Origin: an uncultured Chloroflexota bacterium
GTDB lineage: Bacteria; Chloroflexota; Limnocylindria; Limnocylindrales; Limnocylindraceae
Direction of reading: 5' to 3'
Length of the DNA: 5,441 nt
NCBI GenBank assembly: GCA_903820655.1
Contig: CAIJIA010000063.1
Location: 1-5,441 of the forward strand
In this document: in pieces, positions 1 to 5,441 of the stretch
Layout of the letters: each line of letters begins with the position of its first letter
Position numbering within the stretch: the stretch's first letter is position 1
The notes under the pieces: model-generated
Told to the model about the DNA's origin: nothing
Seen by the model: the letters and a program-made list of their open reading frames with translations, nothing else
Database searches by the model: none
Translations under genes and position numbers: made by a program

Positions 1-672
1 GAGGCACCACTCCTGCCGATGGCCTTCGCCGCCCTCAGCAATATGGGCGCCCTCAGCAAGCGCAACGACGACCCAACACACGCCAGCCGACCGTTCGACA
101 AGAACCGCGACGGCTTCGTCTTCGGCGAAGGTGGCGCGGTCTTCGTGGTCGAGTCACTCGCCCATGCCAAGGCACGCGGCGCAACCATCCGCGCTGAACT
201 GCTCGGTGCTGGCGCAACCGCCGATGCCTTCCACATCAGCGCCCCTGAGCCAACCGGCCGCGGCGCGGCAGGCTCCATGACCAAGGCGATCCTCGATGGC
301 GGCGCCGTCATCGACGACGTCAGCTACATCGTGGCGCACGGCACCAGCACCCCACTCAACGACCTCACCGAGACGAAGGCGATCAAGCGTGCGCTTGGTG
401 ATCACGCCTACAAGATTCCGATCAGCTCGCCAAAGAGCATGGTCGGCCACCTATTGGGTGGTGCAGGCGCCGTTGCCGGACTCGCCGCCATCAAGGCGAT
501 CGAGACGGGCACGGTCCCGCCAACGATCAACCTTGACACCCCAGACCCCGAATGCGACCTCGACTACGTGCCCCACACGGCGCGCACGAATCAGCCAGTC
601 GACCGCGTGTTGATCAACGGCTTCGGCTTCGGTGGCCAGAACGCCTCGGCGCTCTTCGGCAAGCTTCGGTAG
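1..672 (+). CDS. fabF: Beta-ketoacyl-ACP synthase II (FabF/KAS II), C-terminal half; 5' end outside window
   Basis: This enzyme condenses malonyl-ACP with a growing acyl-ACP in cytoplasmic type II fatty acid synthesis. The frame is open from base 1, so the ATG at 19 is internal; about 190 residues, including the nucleophilic Cys region, are missing compared with a ~413-residue FabF. What remains follows the family almost motif for motif: ALSKRNDDP and ASRPFDKNRDGFVFGEG near the left edge, the FHISAP segment, VAHGTSTPLND carrying the first catalytic His (codon 337-339), SPKSMVGHLLGGAGAV carrying the conserved Lys (433-435) and the second catalytic His (448-450), then PPTINLDTPDPECDLDYVP and the C-terminal glycine-rich NGFGFGGQNAS. 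It ends with TAG at 670-672. FabF often ends a fab gene cluster, which would lie to the left. A specialised KAS (for example from a polyketide or polyunsaturated fatty acid cluster) is less likely, because the C-terminus stops where plain FabF does. The fold assignment is very secure. Confidence 0.95.
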   Translation, partial: EAPLLPMAFAALSNMGALSKRNDDPTHASRPFDKNRDGFVFGEGGAVFVVESLAHAKARGATIRAELLGAGATADAFHISAPEPTGRGAAGSMTKAILDGGAVIDDVSYIVAHGTSTPLNDLTETKAIKRALGDHAYKIPISSPKSMVGHLLGGAGAVAGLAAIKAIETGTVPPTINLDTPDPECDLDYVPHTARTNQPVDRVLINGFGFGGQNASALFGKLR

Positions 673-697
673 CTGAGTAGCCCGGACTACTCGGCTA
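670..697. terminator. Inverted repeat between convergent stop codons, probable bidirectional terminator
   Basis: GAGTAG (675-680) and CTACTC (687-692) are perfect inverted repeats around the 6-base loop CCCGGA. The pairing extends outward through a G-T wobble (674/693), C-G (673/694) and the two TAG stop codons themselves (670-672 on the plus strand, 695-697 on the minus strand). This gives an 11-bp stem with one wobble. Neither side is followed by a T tract, so it is not a classical intrinsic terminator; high-GC bacteria often use such stems without a U run. Its position in the 22-base gap between convergent genes supports a terminating or transcript-end-protecting role. That role is inferred. 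Confidence 0.55.
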
Positions 698-1330
698 GGC
701 CGCACGCACCTCGATTGACCAGTTAGGGCGAAAAGCCCAAAGCGCAGTACCCAACCCAAGCAATATCCACGTACACGCCCAGGCCCAACCGTCATTCGCC
801 GGGAGACCGATCCAAGCCCATCCAGCCGCAGCGGTTTCATCAGCGAAACCAAAGACTCCAACCGCCAGGAGATAGAGTGCCGGCGCAATAGAAGCGGTGC
901 GCCATCCAACAATGCACCGGGCTACGAGAAGCCAACCTAGGTAGGTCATGAGGGCTCGTGCGGCAATTAGATACGTATCGCCCACAGCCGCAGCATTGAA
1001 TCCCGCAGAGACCAGTGCGCCGATTGCTCCAAGAGCCAAGAATGCACAAACGCTTGAGGCTACGAGTACCGCGTCATAGCGACGTATACGGCGCGCCGCT
1101 ACGGACTCTTGCACGGGAAGTCCGCTAGACAGCCCAAATCCTAAGGCGCTTGGCAACCCCAAAGCGATGAAGAGGGCGATCATCAGCGGTGCGCCAATAG
1201 GACTCACCCGAATAGAGATTGCGCTGGCCGGGACTTGCAAAAAAAGTGCCGATCCGACGACCGAAAGAGTTATCAGATTAACTCGGCGAACTTTTCGATA
1301 CAGGAACACGCTATTGAACGCTGTAGTCAT
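695..1330 (-). CDS. Six-helix membrane protein, probable second membrane subunit of the ABC system
   Basis: The 211-residue product is strongly hydrophobic, with about six membrane-spanning segments (roughly residues 17-34, 46-66, 86-110, 118-140, 147-164 and 183-200). An Arg-rich loop follows helix 2 (around AARRIRRYD, residues 78-86), and the N-terminus is basic (YRKVRRVN). By the positive-inside rule both termini are probably cytoplasmic. I recognise no catalytic or binding motif. I chose ATG 1330 because it overlaps the preceding gene by only 20 bases and begins just ahead of the first helix; in-frame ATGs at 1417 and 1444 would add a non-conserved-looking hydrophilic leader and a much longer overlap. 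No good Shine-Dalgarno sequence precedes it, so translation probably depends on coupling to the upstream gene. As the last gene of an ATPase-permease-membrane protein set, it is most simply a second permease or accessory subunit. It contains a T7 run in its coding strand (1239-1245). Function unknown. Confidence 0.75.
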   Translation of the reverse strand: MTTAFNSVFLYRKVRRVNLITLSVVGSALFLQVPASAISIRVSPIGAPLMIALFIALGLPSALGFGLSSGLPVQESVAARRIRRYDAVLVASSVCAFLALGAIGALVSAGFNAAAVGDTYLIAARALMTYLGWLLVARCIVGWRTASIAPALYLLAVGVFGFADETAAAGWAWIGLPANDGWAWACTWILLGLGTALWAFRPNWSIEVRAA

Positions 1331-2585
1331 CGGGCGACTGGCATTCTGCAACCAAGGATGTGAGCCGCTCCAACCAAGCAACTCTTGATGCGACTGAAGC
1401 GGCGCCAACGGTGCCATATAGCTCCTTGATGGGGGGCACGCCAAATGCAGACGGTTCTGCGATCAGCCATCCGAGATTCTCTTGCAGCATCGCCTCGGAC
1501 CCACCCATCGCAGTGAACCACCAGCCCCGCAACACATCAATAGGAATGTCGCTGAACGACGTGTTTGGAATCTTCGAGCACGCGGGCCACGGCGCCAGTC
1601 CCTGTGCGATTGACCAGCGAATTGAATCTGGATCTGACTTCCACAAGTCGAGCGTCAACGTATCGACCGATGTCGCGCTCGCGAGCTCTTCACTCCAGCG
1701 GCCTGGGATCGGCAAGTCCTGACGAGCCAGTTCCACTATCACTGCAGTCAGCGTCGGCCGAAACAGTTGTGTGGGGCTGTCGTGCTCGGGCCACAGGCAC
1801 AACCCTGTACCACCTACCTCGGTGCACCTCAAGGCGGATGGATCGCGCGCAATCTCCGGGATAGGACCAACATTCCAGGCGAACGCGCTACTGACCATCA
1901 CCCCTGTAACGAACATTGCGGTCGCGGCGATGCGTGACCATCGCATACGGAGAGCGCCGATCGCATAGAGCGCTGCGACGATGATTGTTACGTTCATAAT
2001 CAGGCCCGCGAGCAGCGCCGCCGGGGCAATATCGGCACCGATCCGGCAGCAATCTCGGTACATGCCGCTCAGGTGTCGCAACCATTCCACAGGGAGTGCT
2101 GGCACAAAGGCGAACCAGAGGAATGGGGCCAAGAGCATGCTCGGCAGCGACACCGACATGGGGAGTCGAAGCCCTGCAAGGAACCCCACCAGGCTCCACG
2201 AGCAGATTGCAACGAATCCAACGGCAACGATGCGAATCTCAGGCATCCCGGCCTGACCGTAGACAGAGGCATCAACGACAGTTCCGAGCAGGACTACGGC
2301 TCCCAAGAGAATTGAAGGGGTTACCGCAATGATGGTGATGTCCAATCTAGAACGCGTATGTGGCGCTTCCCAAATGCCGCCGCGACGAAGCCGTGCAGCC
2401 TCCCATGCCGCAGTCATCGCAACAAATCCAACCAAGAACGCCATAGACGAGGTTGCACCCGCCGTCGCTGCGACACCGTAGTTGTTCGGGTAGATCGCCT
2501 TGGTCACATAGAGAATGGACAGAATCAGCGTAGGTAACGTCAGCCAAACTGCGGGCAATATTCTGAGCATTGTGCGAAGCCGCAC
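1311..2585 (-). CDS. ABC-2-like permease with seven helices and a large extracytoplasmic C-terminal domain
   Basis: The product is 424 residues. Seven hydrophobic helices occupy the first 240 residues (about 8-28, 40-63, 83-107, 118-138, 146-166, 185-211 and 217-238). Basic loops at 66-82 (RLRRGG, HTRSR) and 211-218 (ALRMRWSR) face inward, so residues ~240-424 should lie outside the membrane. That domain has Cys254 and Cys263 flanking a Gly-rich turn, then LWPEH, and further Cys at 336 and 415; Cys179/180 sit in the outer loop before helix 6. The start is GTG 2585, directly abutting the TAG of the ATPase gene, with GGAG eight bases upstream; the next ATG (2570) has no such site. It resembles, from memory, actinobacterial ABC-associated membrane proteins carrying a C-terminal ectodomain, but I cannot name a characterised homologue. 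AGA, ATA, TTG and TTA all occur within the first 20 codons, unlike the neighbouring copper ATPase. The substrate is unknown; export or surface signalling are both possible. Confidence 0.8.
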   Translation of the reverse strand: MRLRTMLRILPAVWLTLPTLILSILYVTKAIYPNNYGVAATAGATSSMAFLVGFVAMTAAWEAARLRRGGIWEAPHTRSRLDITIIAVTPSILLGAVVLLGTVVDASVYGQAGMPEIRIVAVGFVAICSWSLVGFLAGLRLPMSVSLPSMLLAPFLWFAFVPALPVEWLRHLSGMYRDCCRIGADIAPAALLAGLIMNVTIIVAALYAIGALRMRWSRIAATAMFVTGVMVSSAFAWNVGPIPEIARDPSALRCTEVGGTGLCLWPEHDSPTQLFRPTLTAVIVELARQDLPIPGRWSEELASATSVDTLTLDLWKSDPDSIRWSIAQGLAPWPACSKIPNTSFSDIPIDVLRGWWFTAMGGSEAMLQENLGWLIAEPSAFGVPPIKELYGTVGAASVASRVAWLERLTSLVAECQSPDDYSVQ

Positions 2586-3332
2586 CTACTTTTCTCCAGT
2601 GATTAGAGCTAGAAATGCGGATTCAATTGGGCGCTCACTGCCCGCGGGGGCACGCGCCGCGAAGTCCTGCAAGGCGCCGTCAAAGGCGATGTTTCCTGCG
2701 TGAAGTACTGCGACATGCTGATACGCCGTCGTGATTTCACCTGTGTCGTGTGTTGAAACCACAACCGTTCGGTCGGCGCCAATGTTCACCAGTAGTTCAC
2801 GGAACATGGCTCGCTGCTCTGGGTCAAGGCCAGAGGTGGGCTCATCGAGCAGCAACACTTCTGCGTCGTGAACCAGGGCACCGGCAAGGCCAACGCGTCG
2901 TTGCTGGCCTCCTGAAAGTTCACTTGCCGGCCGATCAGCTAGATCCTGCAGCGCCACGCGTACCAACGCTTCGGTTGCCCCGCGCCATGAATCGTCGCGA
3001 CTCATCCCCTTCAACCAACCGGAATACGCCACCTGTTCTCGAACTGTGAGCCTCGGTACTGCTCGATATTGCTGCGGCATCCATGCCACGCGCGCTCGAA
3101 ACTGGGTTTGCTGATCGCGGGAATCCAGCTCGTTGAGTGACACCTTGCCGCTCTTCGGCATCAACGCCGTCGCGCCAATGGACAAGAGCGTGCTCTTGCC
3201 TGCGCCATTGATCCCAAGGAGGGCGGTAACGCCTGTAGGCGCGTGCCAGGTGAGTCGCTCTAGGACGGCGAGTTCGCCTTGGCCCTTGCGGCGGCGGCTG
3301 AAGGTGATGTCTTGATAGAGGAAACCGTGCAT
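2586..3332 (-). CDS. ABC transporter ATP-binding protein (ABC-2/CcmA-like exporter type)
   Basis: This is the cytoplasmic ATPase that would power the two membrane proteins encoded just downstream. Counting from ATG 3332 (248 residues), it has Walker A GINGAGKST (40-48), a Q-loop in WMPQQ (84-88), the signature LSGGQ (139-143), Walker B VLLLDEP (159-165) with the catalytic Glu, the D-loop SGLD (167-170) and the switch His in STHD (193-196). All catalytic elements are intact. The C-terminus ends in a short SERPIESAFLALI tail of the type seen in exporter-linked ATPases. The start was chosen because GGAGG lies six bases before ATG 3332; the ATG at 3347 lies upstream of that site. It ends in TAG 2588-2586, immediately followed by the GTG of the permease gene, so the two are probably translationally coupled. 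The family assignment is secure; the transported substrate is not indicated. Confidence 0.93.
   Translation of the reverse strand: MHGFLYQDITFSRRRKGQGELAVLERLTWHAPTGVTALLGINGAGKSTLLSIGATALMPKSGKVSLNELDSRDQQTQFRARVAWMPQQYRAVPRLTVREQVAYSGWLKGMSRDDSWRGATEALVRVALQDLADRPASELSGGQQRRVGLAGALVHDAEVLLLDEPTSGLDPEQRAMFRELLVNIGADRTVVVSTHDTGEITTAYQHVAVLHAGNIAFDGALQDFAARAPAGSERPIESAFLALITGEK
2594..2597 (-). promoter_or_regulatory. Shine-Dalgarno site supporting the GTG start at 2585
   Basis: On the minus strand, TGGAGA lies inside the last codons of the ATPase gene, with the GGAG core eight bases before the GTG. It decides the start of the 424-residue permease in favour of GTG over the later ATG at 2570. 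Confidence 0.6.
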
Positions 3333-3338
3333 GAGCTG

Positions 3339-3343
3339 CCTCC
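3339..3343 (-). promoter_or_regulatory. Strong Shine-Dalgarno site (GGAGG) of the ABC ATPase gene
   Basis: GGAGG is separated by six bases (CAGCTC) from ATG 3332. It fixes the start at 3332 and excludes ATG 3347. Its first three bases (GGA, 3343-3341) are also the end of the 3' arm of the inverted repeat at 3341-3373, so folding of that repeat would partly hide the site. Confidence 0.8.
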
Positions 3344-3373
3344 ACATATACGAATCTAGTTCGGATACGTGGA
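3341..3373 (-). repeat. 33-base imperfect inverted repeat in the leader of the ABC operon, candidate operator or RNA hairpin
   Basis: On the plus strand, TCCACATATACGAA (3341-3354) and TTCGGATACGTGGA (3360-3373) are inverted copies around a 5-base centre, with 12 of 14 positions matching. On the minus (operon mRNA) strand one of the two mismatches (3368/3346) becomes a G-U wobble, so the RNA stem has 13 of 14 positions paired, with one C/U mismatch (3364/3350) and loop CUAGA. It fills most of the 57-base gap between the copper ATPase stop and the ABC ATPase start. Three explanations are open: a DNA operator for a dimeric regulator, an RNA hairpin limiting ribosome access, or a transcript-end stem for the upstream gene. 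No U tract follows, which weakens the last. Confidence 0.6.
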
Positions 3374-3398
3374 TCCTAGCAGGAGCGTCCTAGCTCAA
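3373..3398 (-). promoter_or_regulatory. Weak candidate promoter for the ABC operon
   Basis: On the minus strand TAGGAT (3378-3373) is a good -10-like hexamer for a high-GC bacterium, and TTGAGC (3398-3393), inside the last codons and stop of the copper ATPase gene, is a possible -35. The 14-base spacer is shorter than usual, so the call is tentative. Transcription from here would begin inside the inverted repeat at 3341-3373, which would make that repeat an operator rather than a complete RNA hairpin. A 7-base direct repeat (GCTAGGA on the minus strand; 3394-3388 and 3380-3374) overlaps the same area with a 14-base period. Confidence 0.22.
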
Positions 3399-5441
3399 CC
3401 GCTCTCGCTCGAGCAGCAGCCTTCGCAGCCTCAGGGCATTCAACACCACCGTCACGCTCGATCCGCCCATGGCGGCGGCGGCGAGAGCTGGGTCAAGGCC
3501 AATGCCGAATGTTGGAAGCAAGAGACCGGCGGCGAGTGGCACCAGGATGATGTTGTAGCCGAAGGCCCAGCCAAGGTTCTGCTTGATGATGCGCGTCGTG
3601 GCACGCGCGAGATCGACGAGGAGTGGCACACCGCGGGGGTCTGCGCCGCTCAAGGTTGCAGCCGAGGCATCGATCGCGATCTCGGTTCCGCCGCCCATCG
3701 AGATGCCGACGTCAGCAGCGGCAAGGGCCGGCGCGTCGTTCACGCCATCACCCACCATCGCCACGGGCCCACTGCTGCTGCGTCGAATCTCGGTGATTGC
3801 ATCGCCCTTGCCGCCAGGCAGAATGCCGCCGCGGGCGCGCTCTGGTGGAATGTTGAGGTCGCGGGCAATGGCGTTCACCACCTCTTGGCGATCACCGCTG
3901 ATGATCCACGAATCGATGCCGCGCGCGGTGAGGGCCCGAATCGCTGCGGCACTCTCTGGTCGAACGGTGTCGGCGAGGCTGAGTGCGCCGGCAGATTCGC
4001 CGTTCATTGAGATGAAAAGTGGCGTGCGTCCGGCGGCCGCTTCTGCTGTTGCCCAACTGGTGAGCTCGGGGTTGGTCGTGGCGGTGAAGGCCTCGGTGCC
4101 AATGCGCACCGTTGAGCCATCGACGGTCGCGCTCACGCCGTGACCGGCGTGCATGGCGAAGTCGGTGGCGCTTGCCGTGACGGTGCCCGCGGCGCGGACG
4201 ATCGCGCGGGCGAGCGGATGCTCCGATGGGCTCTCGACGGCGGCGGCAATCTGTAGGAGTCGATCGATGTTGCCCGTGAGTGGGCCGGTGGCAAGGGCGA
4301 GGCGGCCGACGAGGGCGTGCTGGCCAAAGGTAAGGGTGCCGGTCTTATCCCAGACAACGGCGCGCAGCTTCCCCGCCGCCTCGAGGATGGCGGCGTCGCG
4401 CACGAGGATTCCCGCCTCGGCGCCTCGACCAGTACCAGCGATCACGGCGGTGGGGGTGGCGAGGCCCATGGCGCAGGGGCAGGCAACCACGAGCACGGCG
4501 ATGGCGGTCGCCACGGCGCGCACCAGGCGCGGCTCCGCCCCGAGCAGGTACCAGCCAACGAAGGTCGCCACGGCGATCAACAGGATCGCCGGCACGAATA
4601 CTTCGGAGATGCGGTCGGCGAGGCGGGCAATCGCAGGCTTCGACCCCTGCGCCCGCTCAACCATGGCCACGATGCGCGCCAACGTGGTGTTTGCTCCTAC
4701 CTGTGTCGCGCGCATCACGATCGACGCATCAGTGAGAAGCGTGCCAGCGGCGAGTCGGCTCCCTGGCCCCCGCTCCACTGGGAGTGACTCACCAGTGATC
4801 GCCGATTCATCGACGGCGGCACGACCACTCACGATGATGCCGTCGACGGGGATGCGTCCACCAGGACGAATGCGCAGCAGATCGCCAGCGATGATCTTGT
4901 TCACGGCGATGGTGGTTGCGGTTGGTGCGTCGGCGGTTGCAAGCAGTTCTGCCTCTTTTGGCTGCAGCGCCAGGATTCCGCGAACCGCGCTCGTCGTCTG
5001 CTCTTTGGCGCGCGCCTCCATCCAGCGACCGAGTGCGACGAATCCGAGGATCAGTGCCGCGGCGTCCCAGGTTGCGTGTGCCGGAACGCCGACGCGCATC
5101 AGTTGCGCATGGAAGAGGGTGATCGCCACCGACCAGCCCCACGCCGCGGTCGTACCGAGGCTGACCAGTGTTTCCATGGTGAGCGAGCCGTGTCGCAGAG
5201 CGCGCACTGCGCGCGAGTGGAAGCGCCAGCCAACAGCGAACTGAATGATCGTGGAGGGTACGATCAGGATCCAGTTGATGCGCTCCATGCTGATGAAGAA
5301 CCACGGCTGCAGCATGAGGGCCATCGCACCGAAACCGAAAACTGTGGCGATGATCCCGTCGCGAAGAAGTCCGCGTGTCTCTTTGGTGCGCGCCGCGACC
5401 AGCTCAGCATCGAGTGCTTCGCGCGCTTCTTGCGCATCGGC
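3390..5441 (-). CDS. copA: Cu(I)-translocating P1B-type ATPase (CopA-like), N-terminus outside window
   Basis: This inner-membrane pump exports cytoplasmic Cu(I) at the cost of ATP. The frame is open to the window edge (683 residues visible), so the ATG at 5324 lies within helix 1 and is not the start. About 60-120 residues, enough for one heavy-metal-associated domain, are probably missing. Visible in order: helices 1-4, the actuator motif TGES (4796-4785), helices 5-6 with metal-binding CPC in ACPCAMGLATP (around 4481-4473), the phosphorylation motif DKTGTLT (Asp codon 4349-4347), SEHP (His 4220-4218), the hinge MVGDGVNDAPAL (from about 3761), then helices 7-8 carrying YN (3557-3552) and MGGSS (3470-3456). 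CPC, YN and MxxSS together are the Cu(I)/Ag(I) signature, which argues against a Zn/Cd/Pb or Co pump. The C-terminus stops just after helix 8, as is normal. Codons are strongly GC-biased. Regulators such as CsoR, or a chaperone, would have to lie to the right. Confidence 0.95.
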   Translation of the reverse strand, partial: ADAQEAREALDAELVAARTKETRGLLRDGIIATVFGFGAMALMLQPWFFISMERINWILIVPSTIIQFAVGWRFHSRAVRALRHGSLTMETLVSLGTTAAWGWSVAITLFHAQLMRVGVPAHATWDAAALILGFVALGRWMEARAKEQTTSAVRGILALQPKEAELLATADAPTATTIAVNKIIAGDLLRIRPGGRIPVDGIIVSGRAAVDESAITGESLPVERGPGSRLAAGTLLTDASIVMRATQVGANTTLARIVAMVERAQGSKPAIARLADRISEVFVPAILLIAVATFVGWYLLGAEPRLVRAVATAIAVLVVACPCAMGLATPTAVIAGTGRGAEAGILVRDAAILEAAGKLRAVVWDKTGTLTFGQHALVGRLALATGPLTGNIDRLLQIAAAVESPSEHPLARAIVRAAGTVTASATDFAMHAGHGVSATVDGSTVRIGTEAFTATTNPELTSWATAEAAAGRTPLFISMNGESAGALSLADTVRPESAAAIRALTARGIDSWIISGDRQEVVNAIARDLNIPPERARGGILPGGKGDAITEIRRSSSGPVAMVGDGVNDAPALAAADVGISMGGGTEIAIDASAATLSGADPRGVPLLVDLARATTRIIKQNLGWAFGYNIILVPLAAGLLLPTFGIGLDPALAAAAMGGSSVTVVLNALRLRRLLLERERLS

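Noticed and set aside
19..21. ATG at 19 as the start of a short FabF-like protein
   Set aside because: The frame is open from base 1 with family-like residues before the Met; the product would lack the active-site half, so the window edge simply cuts the gene.
1239..1245. T7 run in the last membrane-protein gene (context CTT TTT TTG) as a programmed frameshift site
   Set aside because: It fits a slippery heptamer, but the -1 frame ends after about 40 codons and no stimulatory structure is evident; most likely chance, though a possible site for sequencing or mutational slips.
695..3332. ABC cassette as a copper-related system (NosFY-like) because it follows the copper ATPase
   Set aside because: The membrane proteins show no clustered Met, His or Cys copper motifs in their helices, and the leader repeat suggests separate control; adjacency alone is not evidence.
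3333..3347. ATG at 3347 as the start of the ABC ATPase
   Set aside because: It lies upstream of the GGAGG site and inside the inverted repeat; ATG 3332 is correctly spaced from that site.
3381..3391. AGGAGCGTCCT palindrome as the terminator of the copper ATPase gene
   Set aside because: The stem is only four base pairs with a three-base loop and no U tract; too weak to call.
3369..4010. Plus-strand open frame of 213 codons opposite the end of the copper ATPase gene
   Set aside because: Low-complexity translation with no family resemblance, lying antisense to an unmistakable conserved region (hinge and helices 7-8).
4153..5244. Long plus-strand open frame (363 codons) opposite the copper ATPase gene
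   Set aside because: It mirrors the GC-rich coding strand beneath it, is rich in Arg/Ser/Ala/Pro with no recognisable motif, and the minus-strand frame has every P-type ATPase motif.
5322..5324. ATG at 5324 as the start of the copper ATPase
   Set aside because: The frame stays open to the window edge, and the 39 codons before it read as a charged linker running into helix 1, as expected between a metal-binding domain and the membrane domain.

Overview
The window reads as a stretch of a high-GC bacterial chromosome. FabF resembles actinobacterial and other high-GC homologues, and the ABC cassette resembles ATPase/membrane-protein cassettes I know from actinomycetes. My best guess is an actinobacterium, possibly from an environmental lineage, but no single feature settles the taxonomy. 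Coding density is very high: no gene-free stretch exceeds about 60 bases. I saw no tRNA, rRNA, CRISPR array or insertion sequence.

Layout. Bases 1-672 (+) hold the C-terminal half of a FabF-type beta-ketoacyl-ACP synthase whose start lies before the window. It converges on a run of minus-strand genes; only 22 bases separate the two facing stop codons, and an inverted repeat covers both. Read in transcription order from the right edge, the minus strand carries: (a) a Cu(I)-exporting P1B-type ATPase (3390-5441, N-terminus beyond the window); (b) a 57-base gap with a 33-base imperfect inverted repeat that overlaps the ribosome binding site of the next gene; (c) an ABC-type ATPase (2586-3332); (d) a 7-helix membrane protein with a large C-terminal domain predicted outside the membrane (1311-2585); and (e) a 6-helix membrane protein (695-1330).

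Genes c-d-e look like one translationally coupled operon: c and d abut exactly (TAG followed directly by GTG), and d and e overlap by 20 bases. Together they would form an ABC-2-like exporter, or a sensor-like membrane complex, with one ATPase and two unlike membrane subunits. The substrate cannot be read from sequence. The two flanking genes are housekeeping or metal-homeostasis functions in GC-rich code. The two membrane-subunit genes are visibly less GC-rich and use codons such as AGA, ATA, TTA and TTG, which suggests a separate origin.

The least ordinary items are the ABC cassette, with its cysteine-containing ectodomain permease, and the hairpin in front of it.
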